A DNA stretch of 64,000 bases, from positions 124,001 to 188,000 of the forward strand of contig NZ_BCQT01000001.1 of the NCBI RefSeq assembly GCF_001552215.1, written 5' to 3'. This DNA comes from Actinomadura macra NBRC 14102 (lineage in GTDB: Bacteria; Actinomycetota; Actinomycetes; Streptosporangiales; Streptosporangiaceae). The notes below the pieces were generated by a model. It saw only the letters and a program-made list of their open reading frames with translations, had not been told where the DNA came from and did not search any database. A program made the position numbers and the translations under genes. Positions within the stretch are counted from its first letter, which is position 1. Each line of letters starts with the position of its first letter. Shown piece by piece: positions 63,997 to 64,000 of the stretch.

Positions 63997-64000
63997 GCCG

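Overview
This is a high-GC actinomycete chromosome segment. The gene families (LmbU-like regulator, XRE/DUF5753 regulators, DUF6879, SAV2177/DUF574-type methyltransferases, CGNR zinc finger, DUF5825 with a RiPP radical SAM methyltransferase, SARP/AfsR regulator) fit a soil member of Streptosporangiales such as Thermomonosporaceae (Actinomadura-like). That placement is inference; there is no rRNA marker. No tRNA, rRNA, CRISPR array, intact transposase or integrase was seen. The left edge cuts katG.

Layout. 1-1963: furA-katG oxidative-stress operon with an inverted repeat at the furA promoter. 2250-6400: a compact minus-strand operon made of a B12-binding-type radical SAM enzyme, a 10-codon ORF with a strong ribosome-binding site, a hairpin, an HExxH metalloprotein and a membrane protein. 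This is the best candidate for an undescribed peptide-modifying system. 6589-7045: remnant of a large DNA methyltransferase gene. 7323-10191: stand-alone ctaD with a small membrane protein, then a YoaK-type membrane protein. 10252-11683: chitin utilisation pair (AA10 LPMO and GH19 chitinase) behind a perfect 19-bp palindrome. 12253-15928: orphan NarL-type regulator, ABC transporter, and a Clp-N/HTH pair with duplicated operators. 16160-18320: LmbU-like regulator, strong terminator, PadR/membrane pair.

18750-23272: minus-strand run ending in a TPR-CHAT protease, a zinc-ribbon partner, a CGNR protein and a dual-specificity phosphatase, resembling a conflict or programmed-death module. 23440-31248: FtsX-type ABC exporter, then a RiPP-type locus (DUF5825, radical SAM C-methyltransferase, an 18-codon candidate precursor, divergent MFS exporter). 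31261-34245: glutamate dehydrogenase and an acyltransferase-3 membrane protein. 34268-36222: nucleotide-cyclase-like protein with a small partner, next to two 20-bp direct repeats. 36458-41989: DUF5753 regulator, methyltransferase, DUF488, small proteins, peptide deformylase.

41966-49460: CocE/NonD hydrolase diverging from an arginase-family enzyme across a palindrome, an internally duplicated protein, a DJ-1 protein with an 18-bp minisatellite paired with a GlxA-type regulator, a self-contained transcription unit for a 49-residue basic protein, a HATPase regulator and a second DUF574-type methyltransferase. 50223-55127: MerR/quinone oxidoreductase pair with a classical 19-bp-spacer operator, a LuxR regulator, and a DUF5753/DUF6879 triad. 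55919-63996: VOC protein, MarR-like regulator, orphan histidine kinase, imine-reductase-like enzyme, and an AfsR/SARP regulator translationally coupled to an arylamine N-acetyltransferase.

Translational coupling (ATGA/GTGA overlaps) is common. Several genes have a TANNNT hexamer 6-7 nt before the start codon, which suggests leaderless mRNAs.
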